Assembly (NCBI RefSeq): GCF_015229955.1
Contig: NZ_JAAKYZ010000007.1
Coordinates: 24,345-88,344 of the forward strand
DNA length: 64,000 bases
From: Campylobacter concisus
GTDB lineage: Bacteria > Campylobacterota > Campylobacteria > Campylobacterales > Campylobacteraceae
Direction: 5' to 3'
Positions 26,764-36,083 of the stretch are shown in pieces (the first letter of the stretch is position 1; each line of letters opens with the position of its first letter). The translations under genes and the position numbers were made by a program. The notes beneath the pieces are model-generated. The model was given only the letters and a program-made list of their open reading frames with translations. It was not told the DNA's origin and did not search any database.

Positions 26764-27274
26764 ATGCTAAAACATACGAACTTGAGGCTTTTGCGTGCGC
26801 ATGAGCTCGCCATTTATGATGGAGTGCAAAGAAATTTTGGGTGGCGCAGCGATCAATAATGAAGCAAAAGATGAAAATTTAAACGCGAGTGTGCCGCCTA
26901 AAGAGCATAGTACAAGAATAGGCAAAACTATCTGGTGGCTAAAGCTTGGCACATATTTCCACACGCCAGTTTATCTGTGTGAGGGGGATGTTTTACTTTA
27001 TATCTCTACGCCGTGGATGTAAAAAGTGACGGGCGATATTTAAATTTAAAACCAGTTGCACGGAGTACTTTGCTTGGATTAATGGTCAAATTTTGTTCGC
27101 AAATCACAAAAATAAGCCAGTTTTGATAAGCGCTAGAAATGGCTTGCTTTTAAAAGAGATAGGGTTTGAAATTTTGGTTTAGTTACAGATCAGATTATAC
27201 TAGTAAGCGGTGGCAGGCTCTACGCCTTGGCAAATGACGGAGCTAAAATTTACGCAGTTTGCGCGAAAATTTAG
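26764..27274 (+). pseudogene. Multiply frameshifted hypothetical gene
   Basis: Protein-like segments appear in successive plus-strand frames: GKTIWWLKLGTYFHTPVYLC, then LYAVDVKSDGRYLNLKPVA, then FAWINGQILFANHKNKPVLI, and finally TDQIILVSGGRLYALANDGA ending at a stop at 27272-27274. The segments read smoothly and share a beta-rich style, so they look like one gene with several indels. I cannot name the family. Confidence 0.5.
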
Positions 27275-27275
27275 C

Positions 27276-27297
27276 CTTGGCGGAATTTATCGCCAAA
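27276..27297. terminator. Possible bidirectional terminator
   Basis: An imperfect stem (CTTGGCG with CGCCAAAG) around an 8-nt loop sits between the broken plus-strand gene and the 3' end of pycA. There is no long T-run. Confidence 0.35.
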
Positions 27298-27314
27298 GCC
27301 GCAATGAGATAAAT

Positions 27315-28754
27315 TCATCTCTTCTTTTTATATCTTTTTATCGCCTCTACGATGACCTCTTCTAGGTCGTCATTTGGCTCTTTGTTCATATCATCATAGG
27401 TATTTTCAAGGATAGTTTTTAAGTTTTTCTCAACGTAGCTAGTATCGAAAAATCCTCTTCTAAACTCCTTGCTTTTGCTGATCGTTAGCAAAAATGGGAT
27501 GATCGTTCGCACGCCTTCGATGGTAAATTCTTCAAGTGCTCTTTCAAGCTTATTTACCGCTAGATCGTAGTCGGTCGCCTTTACGATCAGCTTTGCGATC
27601 AAAGAGTCATAAAATGGCGGTATGGTGTAGTCCTTATAGACGTGGCTATCGACGCGCACAGATGGACCAAGTGCTGGATAGTAGCCCTCGATAGTGCCTG
27701 GTGCTGGGATGAAATTCTCCCAGACATTTTCAGCTGTGATCCTTGCCTCTATCGCGTAACCACGTGGCTTGATATCGCTTTGCTCGATCTCTAAAATTTC
27801 GCCAGCTGCTATTCTTATCTGCCTAACGACAAGATCATGTCCTGTGATCTCTTCAGTGATGCCGTGCTCCACTTGGATACGGGTGTTCATCTCCATGAAG
27901 TAAAAGTTGTTGTAGTCATCTAGTAAAAACTCGATAGTTCCTACGTTTGAGTAGCCTACAGCCTTTGCAGCAGCCACTGCAGTCACACCCATGATCTTTC
28001 TTAAATTTTCACTGATCGATGGGCAAGGTGCGATCTCGATGATCTTTTGGTGGCGCCTTTGGATAGAGCAGTCACGCTCGCAAAGGTGGATGATGTTGCC
28101 GTAGTTATCGCCTAAAATTTGAAACTCGATGTGGCGAGGATTGACGACAAGCTTCTCCATAAAAACTTCGTCGTTGTTAAAGTATGCTTTTGCCTCTCTG
28201 GTGCATGATTCAAAGGCATCTTGCATATCTTCTTCTTGCCAGACCTCCCTGATGCCACGGCCACCACCACCACCGCTTGCTTTTAAGATGACAGGGTAGC
28301 CGATGCGTCTAGCGTGCTCTTTTATGGCGTCCATACTCTCGTCATTTAGCTTTTCTGTGCCTGGAACGATTGGTATGCCGTTTCTCTTCATTAGGTATCT
28401 TGCGATATTTTTATCACCCATTTTTCTTATCACTTCAGCCTTTGGACCGATAAAGATAAGCCCAGCGTCCTCAACCGCCTTTGCAAATTCGTAGTTTTCG
28501 CTAAGAAAGCCATATCCTGGGTGTATGGCGTCAGCCCCACACTCTTTAGCGAGCTTTACGATAGCTTTGGCGTCAAGATAGCCTTTGATCGGATCTTCGC
28601 CCACTTGATAGGCCTCGTCAGCGATCCTGACATGCAAGCACTCGCTGTCTGGTGCTGTGTAAATTCCTACGCTTTGGATGTGTAAATCCCTACAAGCTCT
28701 GACTATCCTAACTGCGATCTCACCACGATTTGCGATAAGAATTTTATGTATCAT
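27315..28754 (-). CDS. pycA: Biotin carboxylase-type subunit, probably pyruvate carboxylase subunit A
   Basis: This 479-residue ATP-grasp enzyme carboxylates biotin with bicarbonate and ATP. It has ILIANRGEIAVRIVRACRDL, the glycine-rich ATP loop KASGGGGGRGIREV, HIEFQILGDNYGN, and FMEMNTRIQVEHGITEEITG. The length and C-terminal tail fit epsilonproteobacterial PycA better than AccC (about 445 residues), so an anaplerotic role making oxaloacetate with a separate PycB is likely. AccC in acetyl-CoA carboxylase is the alternative. AAAAAGGAT precedes the ATG. No biotinylated partner is adjacent. Confidence 0.85.
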   Translation of the reverse strand: MIHKILIANRGEIAVRIVRACRDLHIQSVGIYTAPDSECLHVRIADEAYQVGEDPIKGYLDAKAIVKLAKECGADAIHPGYGFLSENYEFAKAVEDAGLIFIGPKAEVIRKMGDKNIARYLMKRNGIPIVPGTEKLNDESMDAIKEHARRIGYPVILKASGGGGGRGIREVWQEEDMQDAFESCTREAKAYFNNDEVFMEKLVVNPRHIEFQILGDNYGNIIHLCERDCSIQRRHQKIIEIAPCPSISENLRKIMGVTAVAAAKAVGYSNVGTIEFLLDDYNNFYFMEMNTRIQVEHGITEEITGHDLVVRQIRIAAGEILEIEQSDIKPRGYAIEARITAENVWENFIPAPGTIEGYYPALGPSVRVDSHVYKDYTIPPFYDSLIAKLIVKATDYDLAVNKLERALEEFTIEGVRTIIPFLLTISKSKEFRRGFFDTSYVEKNLKTILENTYDDMNKEPNDDLEEVIVEAIKRYKKKR

Positions 28755-28870
28755 AGGCTATCCTTTTTGAGTTTTTCTTATCATATAACTATTCGTTTTA
28801 TTTTTAGATAAATTTGTTAAGTCTGGTTTTAAAATTTGAGTGCAAAGGCTAAATTTACACTCAAATTTCT

Positions 28871-29416
28871 TTATTTGCTGATGATTTGTGGGAAAGGTGT
28901 GGCTAGGGCTTTTTTGCTAAAATCTTGCGACTCGATCGTGAAATTTGTAGCAAATCTTTGAATGCCCTCTTTTTTATAAGCACGCCTTTGGATGGTAAAA
29001 AGGACTAAATTTCCGCCTTGTTTGGTGTAGCGATATATCGAGTGCTCGGCTGTTGGCACGCCATTTAAGTTTGAAAATATCGTGATATCAAGATAAATTT
29101 CATTTGCCAGCGAGCCCTTTTTATAAGCCACTTTTAGCCCTTTTGCTTTTAGCTCTTTTAGATCATTTATCTTTTGCTCGACCGCTTGCTCTGGCGTAGC
29201 GTCAAATTTAAGGGTATTTAGCGAGAGCATGTAGCTAAAACTATCTATCTTCTCGCCAGGAAGCAAATACTCCTGCGTGAATAAATTTGGCACAGGCTTG
29301 GCTGAGCCTGCTAGCGAGTAGAGTCTGTTGTCAAATTTTATCTGCATCGGCTCAAAATACTGAGTAGCCGCGAGCAAGAGCGCTGGCAAAGCGATAAATG
29401 CTAAAAATTTTTTCAT
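28871..29416 (-). CDS. Exported hypothetical protein
   Basis: This 181-residue protein has a signal peptide (MKKFLAFIALPALLLAATQY). The mature part is mixed alpha/beta with no cysteines and reads as a small periplasmic domain. I start at ATG 29416 with AAAGGA seven bases upstream; a TTG one codon earlier is also possible. It follows hemJ closely, so the two may be co-transcribed. Family not recognised. Confidence 0.7.
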   Translation of the reverse strand: MKKFLAFIALPALLLAATQYFEPMQIKFDNRLYSLAGSAKPVPNLFTQEYLLPGEKIDSFSYMLSLNTLKFDATPEQAVEQKINDLKELKAKGLKVAYKKGSLANEIYLDITIFSNLNGVPTAEHSIYRYTKQGGNLVLFTIQRRAYKKEGIQRFATNFTIESQDFSKKALATPFPQIISK

Positions 29417-29425
29417 CAAATTCCT

Positions 29426-29860
29426 TTAAAATGGATTTACTATCATTACCCAGATGATGATGAGCATCGCAATAGTTGGCACTTCGTTGTAAGCTCTAAA
29501 GAAGATGCCACTTTTGTTACAGCGTTTCTCTTTAAGCTGCTTCATGTAGCGTCCAAGGTCTAGGTGATAGATAGCCATTAAGATGACAACTAAAATTTTG
29601 ACATGGATGTGACCAGTTTTTATAAGATCAGGCATCGCGATAAGTATCAATATACCAGTGACAAATGAGCCAATCAGTGCGACCCAGCCGATATAGTGAT
29701 ACATCTTGTACTCCATCACTTCGACCACTTTTACAAAGTCAGGTTTGTCCATATTTTCTACGTGATAAACGTAGAGCCTTGGCTGATAAAACAGCACTGC
29801 CATCCACGAGATGAAAAACAAATAGTGGAGGTATTTTAAGTAAAGATAATATTCTGCCAT
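29426..29860 (-). CDS. hemJ: HemJ-type protoporphyrinogen IX oxidase (CopD superfamily)
   Basis: This 144-residue protein has four transmembrane helices. The HemJ pattern is clear: LKYLHYLFFISWMAVLFYQP near the N-terminus with the conserved His, RLYVYH, MEYKMYHYIGW, then HIHVKILVV, and a C-terminal FRAYNEVPTIAMLIIIWVMI ending VNPF. HemJ oxidises protoporphyrinogen IX in heme synthesis in bacteria lacking HemY or HemG. Confidence 0.85.
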   Translation of the reverse strand: MAEYYLYLKYLHYLFFISWMAVLFYQPRLYVYHVENMDKPDFVKVVEVMEYKMYHYIGWVALIGSFVTGILILIAMPDLIKTGHIHVKILVVILMAIYHLDLGRYMKQLKEKRCNKSGIFFRAYNEVPTIAMLIIIWVMIVNPF

Positions 29861-29869
29861 AACGTCTCC

Positions 29870-30232
29870 TTATCTAAAAAGTATCTCTTTTCTAGCTTCA
29901 AATTCAGCCTTGCTGATAGCACCACTCTCAAAAAGCTCGTAAAGCCTTTTTAAGTCCTCTTCTTTATCTTTTAGTTTTAGCCTCTCTTTTAGCTCGGCCT
30001 TTTGTAAATTTTTATCCACACCACTGCCGACTAAAAATGCGTCGATGATCCACCAGATAAACCAGATAGCTAAAAATATATATCCAACAAGGATGATTTG
30101 TAAAGAGTAACCGATAAAAAATAGTCCCATCATCAAAAAGCCAGTGATAAATTTACCAAGGTAAATTCTATGCGCTCCAAGCCAGCCAGTAAGTAGCCAA
30201 AGCGCGTATGCGACGTAGATATTATTTCCCAC
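29870..30232 (-). CDS. TM2-domain membrane protein with C-terminal SHOCT-like segment
   Basis: This 120-residue protein begins with a TM2 domain: two helices joined by a short turn, with LLTGWLGAHRIYLGKFITG and WWIIDAFLV. The tail ends LKRLYELFESGAISKAEFEA, the SHOCT oligomerisation motif. The start is GTG with AGGAG just upstream, placed inside the end of lspA, so translation is coupled. Function of the family is unknown. Confidence 0.8.
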   Translation of the reverse strand: MGNNIYVAYALWLLTGWLGAHRIYLGKFITGFLMMGLFFIGYSLQIILVGYIFLAIWFIWWIIDAFLVGSGVDKNLQKAELKERLKLKDKEEDLKRLYELFESGAISKAEFEARKEILFR

Positions 30233-30674
30233 TCTCTCTCCTTTTTCTAAAACTTTGCCAAAGTATCATCACAACGCAAAGATCGATCATCACATCAGCG
30301 AAGTTAAAGACCGCAAAGTTAAACCATTTGTGCCAAAAGACATAATCCACAACGCCGCTATGGATAAATCTATCTGTGATATTTGAGCTGCCAGCTCCTA
30401 GCAAAGCTCCAAGCCAAATGGCATGCGAGTAAAGCAGCTTTTTCTCAACGACCAGATAGACAAAAACGCCTAAAATGAGGGCGATCTGGATAAATTTAAG
30501 CCACTCATCTAAAAAGGCAAACATCGAAAATGCAACGCCCTTATTATATGTAAGAACTAGCGAGAAAAACTCGCCCTCCCACGAAAAACCATCTATAAAT
30601 ATCATTTTTATCGCTTGATCAACGATAAAAATGACAAAAAACGCAATGAAAAATTTAACTAAGCTTTTATGCAT
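30222..30674 (-). CDS. lspA: Signal peptidase II (lipoprotein signal peptidase)
   Basis: This 150-residue aspartyl protease with four transmembrane helices cleaves prolipoproteins after lipidation. The catalytic motifs are [20 protein letters not shown] (NxxDR) and [13 protein letters not shown] (FNxAD). Its ATG overlaps the glmM stop by 8 bp and its end overlaps the TM2 gene, so glmM-lspA-TM2 form one unit. Confidence 0.96.
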   Translation of the reverse strand: MHKSLVKFFIAFFVIFIVDQAIKMIFIDGFSWEGEFFSLVLTYNKGVAFSMFAFLDEWLKFIQIALILGVFVYLVVEKKLLYSHAIWLGALLGAGSSNITDRFIHSGVVDYVFWHKWFNFAVFNFADVMIDLCVVMILWQSFRKRRESGK

Positions 30675-32007
30675 TTAGGGCTTTTACAAAAAATTTCTCA
30701 ACTTCATCCATGCGTTTTTCAACTAAAGTTTGATTTTTGCCTTCAAGCAAAAGTCTGATCAAATTTTCAGTGCCAGAGTATCTAAAGAGCGATCTTATGC
30801 CCTCTTTTGCAAGACTAGCCTCAAGCTCTTTTAGCCCCTCTATCTTATCAAGCGGCTTCTTCTCTGTGATCTTTAAATTTAGTAAAATTTGTGGATACGG
30901 CTTTAGCTCGCCAAAAATTTCGCTAGCTTTTTTACCTTTTTTAAGCATCATCGCGACAACTTGCATTGAGGTAACAAGGCCATCGCCAGTTTTGGCGTAG
31001 TCGTTAAATATCACGTGACCGCTTTGCTCACCGCCAAAATTTATACAATTTTCTTTCATCATCTCAAGCACGTATTTATCGCCTACGTTTGAGCGAAGTA
31101 GTTTGATCTTATGAGCTTTTAGATAGTCATCAAGTGCAGCGTTACTCATTACCGTAGCTACGATGGCGCCGCCTTTTAGAGCCTTTTGCTCGTGTAAAAA
31201 TGCAGCTAGTGAGCCAAGTATCGCATCGCCATGCACAACTTCGCCGTTTTCGTCAACTACTACAAGCCTATCAGCATCGCCGTCAAATGCAAAGCCGATG
31301 TCAGCACGAAGCCTTTTTACCTCGCTTGCTAGATCTTCTGGGTGAAGCGCACCGCAGTTTTGGTTAATGTTGCTACCATTTGGCTCGTCGTTTATGACGA
31401 TGACATCAGCTCCAAGCTCGCTAAATACAGTTGGCGCGACCTTGTAAGCAGCTCCGTTTGCCACATCTAAAACTACTCGTAAATTCTTTAAATTTAGCTC
31501 TTTTGGGAATGAATTTTTGATCTGCACGATATATCTGCCGATAACATCGTCGATCCTCTTGTTTGCACCGATCTCTGTCATCGTCTTTTGAGCGTTTGCG
31601 ATGAGCTCATCGTCGTAGAAGATTTTTTCTATCTCGGCCTCTATCGTCTCATCAAGCTTGTTGCCAAAGCTATCAAAAAATTTGATGCCGTTATCGTAGT
31701 ACGGATTGTGTGAAGCACTTATCATTATACCAGCGTCACAGCGCATATTTTCTGTTAAAAATGCGATTGCAGGTGTTGGCATAGGGCCTATTTGAAGGAC
31801 GTTATAGCCAACTGCAGTTAGCCCCGCAACGATAGCGGTTTCTATCATATAGCCGCTTTTTCTAGTATCTTTTCCAACCAAAATTACATTTGTCGCTGAA
31901 GTCTTTCTAAAATAAATTCCAGCCGCCATTGCAAGACGCATAGATGTTTGAGCTGAAAGTTTCTCTCCAGCCTTTCCACGAACTCCATCCGTTCCAAATA
32001 GTTTCAT
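30667..32007 (-). CDS. glmM: Phosphoglucosamine mutase
   Basis: This 446-residue enzyme interconverts glucosamine-6-phosphate and glucosamine-1-phosphate for UDP-GlcNAc, peptidoglycan and LPS. It begins [14 protein letters not shown], with the phosphoserine loop [17 protein letters not shown], the metal loop [14 protein letters not shown], the substrate loop GGEQSGH, and the phosphate-binding [21 protein letters not shown] precedes the ATG. It is first in the operon with lspA. Confidence 0.97.
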   Translation of the reverse strand: MKLFGTDGVRGKAGEKLSAQTSMRLAMAAGIYFRKTSATNVILVGKDTRKSGYMIETAIVAGLTAVGYNVLQIGPMPTPAIAFLTENMRCDAGIMISASHNPYYDNGIKFFDSFGNKLDETIEAEIEKIFYDDELIANAQKTMTEIGANKRIDDVIGRYIVQIKNSFPKELNLKNLRVVLDVANGAAYKVAPTVFSELGADVIVINDEPNGSNINQNCGALHPEDLASEVKRLRADIGFAFDGDADRLVVVDENGEVVHGDAILGSLAAFLHEQKALKGGAIVATVMSNAALDDYLKAHKIKLLRSNVGDKYVLEMMKENCINFGGEQSGHVIFNDYAKTGDGLVTSMQVVAMMLKKGKKASEIFGELKPYPQILLNLKITEKKPLDKIEGLKELEASLAKEGIRSLFRYSGTENLIRLLLEGKNQTLVEKRMDEVEKFFVKALNA

Positions 32008-32127
32008 AAATTCATCCTTTTTATTATAAAATTGTGCTATTTTATCAGAATTTACCTAATTTAAAATCTAAAATTTTACTTTCATTAAGGATGACTTAAA
32101 TTAAGGTTAAATTTATTATATCTTTAA

Positions 32128-32133
32128 TATAAT
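32128..32133 (+). promoter_or_regulatory. -10 element (TATAAT) for rpsT-prfA
   Basis: A perfect TATAAT lies 32 bp before the rpsT ATG in AT-rich DNA. No -35 box is obvious, as usual in Campylobacter. Confidence 0.6.
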
Positions 32134-32164
32134 CACCGACTAAAATTATTCAAAAAGGTATATT

Positions 32165-32434
32165 ATGGCAAACCATAAATCTGCTGAAAAAAGAGCCAGA
32201 CAAACTATAAAAAGAACAGAAAGAAATAGATTTTACCGCACAAGACTTAAAAATATCACAAAAGCAGTGCGTGTAGCCGTAGAAGCTAAAGATCTAAATG
32301 CTGCAAATGAAGCTTTAAAAGTTGCTAACAAAAGTATCCACAGCTTCGTAAGTAGGGGCTTTTTGAAAAAACAAACTGCTGCTCGCCGTGTTAGTCGTCT
32401 TGCACAATTGGTAAATACTCTAAAAGCTGCTTAA
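32165..32434 (+). CDS. rpsT: Ribosomal protein S20
   Basis: This 89-residue, strongly basic protein starts [20 protein letters not shown], the S20 signature, and ends in an Ala/Lys-rich helix. It binds 16S rRNA in the small subunit. It is separated from prfA by 13 bp and shares its promoter. Confidence 0.98.
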   Translation: MANHKSAEKRARQTIKRTERNRFYRTRLKNITKAVRVAVEAKDLNAANEALKVANKSIHSFVSRGFLKKQTAARRVSRLAQLVNTLKAA

Positions 32435-32447
32435 TCTATAAAATTTA

Positions 32448-33515
32448 ATGTTTGCTGATAAACTTCATCCATTTTTGGATCGCTATAATGAAATTTCTAC
32501 GCTTCTTAGCGATCCAAATATAGCAAACGATATCGAAAAGATGACAAAGCTCTCAAAAGAGCAATCATCTATCGAGCCAGTCGCAACTGCCTCAACAAAA
32601 TATCTAGAAATTTTAAAAGATATCGACGAAAATAAAGCCCTACTTGAGGACTCTGAGCTCGGAGAGCTTGCAAAAGAGGAGCTTAAAAATTTAGAGATTT
32701 CAAGAGAAAAGCTTGAAGAAGAGATAAAAATTTTACTTCTTCCAAAAGATCCAAACGATGATAAAAATATATTTTTAGAAATTCGTGCAGGTACTGGTGG
32801 TGATGAGGCCGCGCTATTTGTTGGGGATCTTTTTAATGCTTACATTAGATATGCAGAACTTCGTGGATATAAATTTGAGATCGTTAGTCAAAGCGAAGGC
32901 AATACTGGTGGCTTTAAAGAGATCATCGTACTTATAAAAGGTAAAGGTGCTTACTCGAGGCTAAAATTTGAAGGCGGCACACACAGAGTTCAACGTGTGC
33001 CAGAGACCGAGAGCCAGGGCAGGGTGCATACTTCAGCTGTGACTGTGGCTATTATGCCAGAGGTTGAGGATAGTGAGATCGAGATCAATCCAAATGATAT
33101 AAGAGTTGATGTTATGAGAAGCTCAGGTCATGGCGGTCAGTCGGTAAATACAACTGATAGTGCCGTTAGGATCACGCATATACCAACAGGACTTGTTGTA
33201 ACAAACCAAGATGGCAAGAGCCAACATAAAAACAAAGAAGCTGCGATGAAGGTGCTAAAGGCTAGACTTTATGAGCTTCAAGAGCAAGAGAGACTTGTAA
33301 AAGAGACTAGTGAGCGAAAGAGCCAAGTTGGCACTGGGGATCGTTCTGGCAGGATAAGGACATACAATTATCCGCAAAACCGCATAAGTGATCACCGTAT
33401 AAATTTAACACTTTACCGTCTTGATGCGATTATGGCTGCGGGATTATTTGACGAGATCATCGAGCCACTTATTACACATTATCAAGCAGAAGCCATGCTA
33501 GAAGCTGGCATTTAA
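32448..33515 (+). CDS. prfA: Peptide chain release factor 1
   Basis: This 355-residue class I release factor reads UAA and UAG. The catalytic motif is in [20 protein letters not shown], where the GGQ glutamine is normally methylated by PrmC. Flanking family blocks are [14 protein letters not shown] and [17 protein letters not shown]. The reading of UAG by this factor bears on the amber codon in the glycan island at 6037: no suppressor tRNA is seen in the window. Confidence 0.97.
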   Translation: MFADKLHPFLDRYNEISTLLSDPNIANDIEKMTKLSKEQSSIEPVATASTKYLEILKDIDENKALLEDSELGELAKEELKNLEISREKLEEEIKILLLPKDPNDDKNIFLEIRAGTGGDEAALFVGDLFNAYIRYAELRGYKFEIVSQSEGNTGGFKEIIVLIKGKGAYSRLKFEGGTHRVQRVPETESQGRVHTSAVTVAIMPEVEDSEIEINPNDIRVDVMRSSGHGGQSVNTTDSAVRITHIPTGLVVTNQDGKSQHKNKEAAMKVLKARLYELQEQERLVKETSERKSQVGTGDRSGRIRTYNYPQNRISDHRINLTLYRLDAIMAAGLFDEIIEPLITHYQAEAMLEAGI

Positions 33516-33859
33516 ACTTTCAAATTTTTACTTCAAATTTTATAATTTATTTCTTTACCTAAAAATATTACTTTAGCTTAAAATACTTTTAAATTTACCA
33601 AGCTTTAAAGTCAAATTAACAAGAATTTTACAAAAATAGATATTTAAAAGTAGCATTTAGTAATATTTTTTCTCATTTTTTTCAAAATAATATAAATTAA
33701 ATTTTTAGATTTTATTTCTCAAATAGCGATTTATAGGGCATCTAAAAGTATAAAGTTTTTATTTTTGATATTATAATTTTGTATAAATAGTTTTTAAGTT
33801 TTGCTTAATAATTCTACCTTACAATTTCACCATAATTTAATTCAAAACAAGGAGATAAA
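33516..33859. other. AT-rich intergenic region before the molbindin gene
   Basis: 344 bp with no credible ORF. It contains scattered T-runs downstream of prfA and the promoter of the next gene; TACAAT near 33820 is a possible -10. No molybdate-type riboswitch structure was recognised. Confidence 0.45.
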
Positions 33860-34279
33860 ATGTCAATAAGTGCAAGAAATCAACTAAATGTTGAGATCAC
33901 AGAGGTAAGAACAGGTGCGGTAAATTCGCTAATATCTGCTAAGCTTGCAGGCGGAGAGGTGCTAAAAGCAACTGTTACGGTTGATAGTGAAAAAGGTCTT
34001 GATCTTAAAGTTGGCAAAAAAGCTATCTTTTTATTCAAAGCTTCAAGCGTTATCGTTTCAAAAGATGATAGCATCAAGCTTAGCGCTACAAACCAAATCA
34101 AAGGCGTTGTTAGCGAGATAAAAGACGGAGCTGTAAATGTTGAAGTTATTATCGATGTAAATGGCAGTAAAATTTCAGCTATCATCACAAGAGAGTCAGT
34201 TAGCAGCCTAGCTTTAAAAGCGGGAGATAAAGTAACTGCAATCATCAAAGCAACTCAAATTATAGTTGGTGTTAAATAA
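33860..34279 (+). CDS. Molbindin-like protein with two TOBE/Mop domains
   Basis: This 139-residue protein is a tandem of two Mop domains of about 65 residues each. The first starts SARNQLNVEITEVRTGAVNS and the second SATNQIKGVVSEIKDGAVNV; both end with a VGKKAIFLFKASSVIV- or AGDKVTAIIKATQIIV-type segment. Such proteins bind molybdate or tungstate in the cytoplasm for storage or homeostasis. A strong ribosome-binding site (AAGGAGAT) precedes the ATG. It stands alone, with no mod transport genes nearby. Confidence 0.88.
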   Translation: MSISARNQLNVEITEVRTGAVNSLISAKLAGGEVLKATVTVDSEKGLDLKVGKKAIFLFKASSVIVSKDDSIKLSATNQIKGVVSEIKDGAVNVEVIIDVNGSKISAIITRESVSSLALKAGDKVTAIIKATQIIVGVK

Positions 34280-34283
34280 TTTA

Positions 34284-34301
34284 CGGAGCAATTTTGCTCC
34301 G
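34284..34301 (+). terminator. Hairpin after the molbindin gene
   Basis: A 7-bp perfect stem (CGGAGCA with TGCTCCG) and 4-nt loop lie just past the stop codon. Only a short pyrimidine stretch follows. Confidence 0.55.
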
Positions 34302-34460
34302 CCCTTCTAAACCAAATTCTATTCTTAAGTTAAAATCTAAAATACTATAAAATTTATCAACGAAATTATAAATTTAAATAAGTCGTAGTGAATATTTTTT
34401 AGAAAATTTATAGCTAAAATTTATATTACTTTTATAGCCTATCCACCATTTTAAGCAGAG

Positions 34461-34667
34461 CATGGCACGCCAAAAGTTCACCACACAATAGGCGGCCAAA
34501 TATCAACACAAAACCAAAGTCACAAGCTCTCAAACGGCTATACCTATACCAAACTATATGTAGCTGGTGAGATCACAGGTGGCGTTCATGAGCCACAGCC
34601 GTCTAGGGTCGTCGTTATAACTGACCGCTTGACATTTAGCATAATCACTGCTAAGACTATCTGCTAA
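34461..34667 (+). pseudogene. C-terminal remnant of a flavocytochrome c / fumarate reductase-type flavoprotein
   Basis: An open plus-strand stretch without a start codon reads HGTPKVHHTIGGQISTQNQS and then KLYVAGEITGGVHEPQPSR. This matches the C-terminal FAD-binding segment of soluble fumarate/urocanate reductase flavoproteins, where HHTMGG is followed by GLYAAGEVTGGVHG and a glycine-rich turn. The normal NRLGGNA sequence is replaced by other residues. The rest of the gene is absent, so this is a deletion remnant. Confidence 0.7.
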
Positions 34668-34673
34668 AACTAA

Positions 34674-34901
34674 CTATAAATTTTTAAATCTATAAACTCC
34701 ATTTTTCACTCTCTCAAAAATTTTCTTCTCTTCAAGCAGCTTAAAGGTATTTATTACGGTTGGTTTGCTCACATCTAGCTTTTCACAAATTTCTGAAATT
34801 TTTACGACAATGAAGCCATTTTCATCACAGCTTTTAACTAGCAAATTTATAATTTCTACCTTTTTCTCGCCAATGATTGCCTTATAAATTTCTTCATTCA
34901 T
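34674..34901 (-). CDS. Small winged-helix DNA-binding protein
   Basis: This 75-residue protein is a single helix-turn-helix domain: ISEICEKLDVSKPTVINTFK is the recognition unit and KIFERVKNGVYRFKNL the wing. The layout resembles the RepL/MarR-like wHTH group. GGAG precedes the ATG, 1 bp after the dgkA stop, so it is likely co-transcribed with dgkA. Target unknown. Confidence 0.7.
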   Translation of the reverse strand: MNEEIYKAIIGEKKVEIINLLVKSCDENGFIVVKISEICEKLDVSKPTVINTFKLLEEKKIFERVKNGVYRFKNL

Positions 34902-34902
34902 G

Positions 34903-35268
34903 CTAGCTCCAAATTTTATATCCTATTGCCACGCACCAAAGCGCGCCACATAAGAAATTTGCGATCATCACAGCTGCACTTCCTGCATCTTTTGCCGCCT
35001 TTGCTAGGGCGTGATAGTCTGGGCTTGCAAGATCAGTTACTCGCTCTAAGCCAGAGTTTAGGCATTCGCAAACTAGCACAAATGCCATGCTAAAGATCAA
35101 AAATAGATTAAAAACAAGGTCAAAATTCCAAAAAAATAGCGAGATCGTAGTTACCAAAAATATATAAATTTCTATTCGAAAGCTCTTTTCGTTTTTGAAA
35201 ATTTCAGCCAAACCCTCTCTTGCGTAGCCAAAATTTTTAAAAAATTTATACTCTGGCTGGTTTCTCAT
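34903..35268 (-). CDS. dgkA: Diacylglycerol kinase
   Basis: This 121-residue protein with three transmembrane helices recycles diacylglycerol to phosphatidic acid. The family motif is CECLNSGLERVTDLASPDYH followed by LAKAAKDAGSAAVMIA, including the catalytic Glu and metal-binding residues. I start at ATG 35268, six bases after AGGA; a start nine codons earlier (MPKIAKRK) would put that ribosome-binding site inside the gene and lacks one of its own. Confidence 0.93.
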   Translation of the reverse strand: MRNQPEYKFFKNFGYAREGLAEIFKNEKSFRIEIYIFLVTTISLFFWNFDLVFNLFLIFSMAFVLVCECLNSGLERVTDLASPDYHALAKAAKDAGSAAVMIANFLCGALWCVAIGYKIWS

Positions 35269-35321
35269 AATTTTCCTTTTTGCGATTTTTGGCATAATTA
35301 TAATTAAAAAAAGGATGAAAT

Positions 35322-36080
35322 TTGAAACTTATTAGCTGGAACGTAAATGGCCTTAGAGCACTTGTAACAAAAGATGGTTTTGCATGGCTTACGGAGCAAA
35401 AGCCTGATTTTTTGGCGCTTCAGGAGATTAAAGTCAAAGAAAGTGATGTGCCAAAAGAAATTTATAATCTTGGCTTTAAAGATATCAGTGTAAATTCAGG
35501 CGAGAGAGCCGGATACTCTGGCGTGATGAGCCTAGCAAATTTTGACATTTCTACACAAAAGGCAGCTTTTTTCGACGACACGGAAGGGCGTGTTTTGGAA
35601 CATAGATTTGGCAATATCGTGCTTTTTAATATCTATTTTCCAAACGGACAAAAGGATGACGAGCGCCTAGCCTATAAAATGGACTTTTACGAGAAATTTT
35701 TAGCTTACTGCAAAGAACTTATAAAAAACGGCAAAGAGGTGATATTTTGTGGTGATGTAAATACCGCTCACCGCGAGATCGACCTTAAAAATCCAAAGGC
35801 AAATGCCAAAACTTCTGGCTTTTTGCCTATTGAGCGAGCGTGGGTCGACGAGGTGCTAAAAAGTGGCTTTATCGATACCTTTAGAGCCATAAATGGCGAC
35901 GTAGCGGACGCTTACTCGTGGTGGAGCTACCGTTTTAATGCAAGGGCAAAAAACGTCGGTTGGAGGATTGATTATTTCTTCATCTCGCAAGGATTAAAGG
36001 ATAGGCTAAAAGACGCATTTATCTTGCCAGAGATCACAGGTAGCGATCACTGCCCGGTTGGTATAGATATAGAAATTTAG
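35322..36080 (+). CDS. xth: Exodeoxyribonuclease III / AP endonuclease
   Basis: This 252-residue EEP-family nuclease repairs abasic sites. It has WNVNGLRA, the metal-binding Glu in ALQEIKV, YSGVMSL, the catalytic GDVNTAHREIDLKNPKAN, DYFFIS and the C-terminal SDHCPVGID. The start is TTG at 35322 with AAGGA 6 bp upstream; an ATG seven bases earlier is out of frame and closes after six codons. Confidence 0.96.
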   Translation: MKLISWNVNGLRALVTKDGFAWLTEQKPDFLALQEIKVKESDVPKEIYNLGFKDISVNSGERAGYSGVMSLANFDISTQKAAFFDDTEGRVLEHRFGNIVLFNIYFPNGQKDDERLAYKMDFYEKFLAYCKELIKNGKEVIFCGDVNTAHREIDLKNPKANAKTSGFLPIERAWVDEVLKSGFIDTFRAINGDVADAYSWWSYRFNARAKNVGWRIDYFFISQGLKDRLKDAFILPEITGSDHCPVGIDIEI

Positions 36081-36083
36081 CCA

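Noticed and set aside
33880..34248. Minus-strand open frame of 122 codons
   Set aside because: It mirrors the molbindin gene; the plus-strand protein has clear tandem Mop domains.
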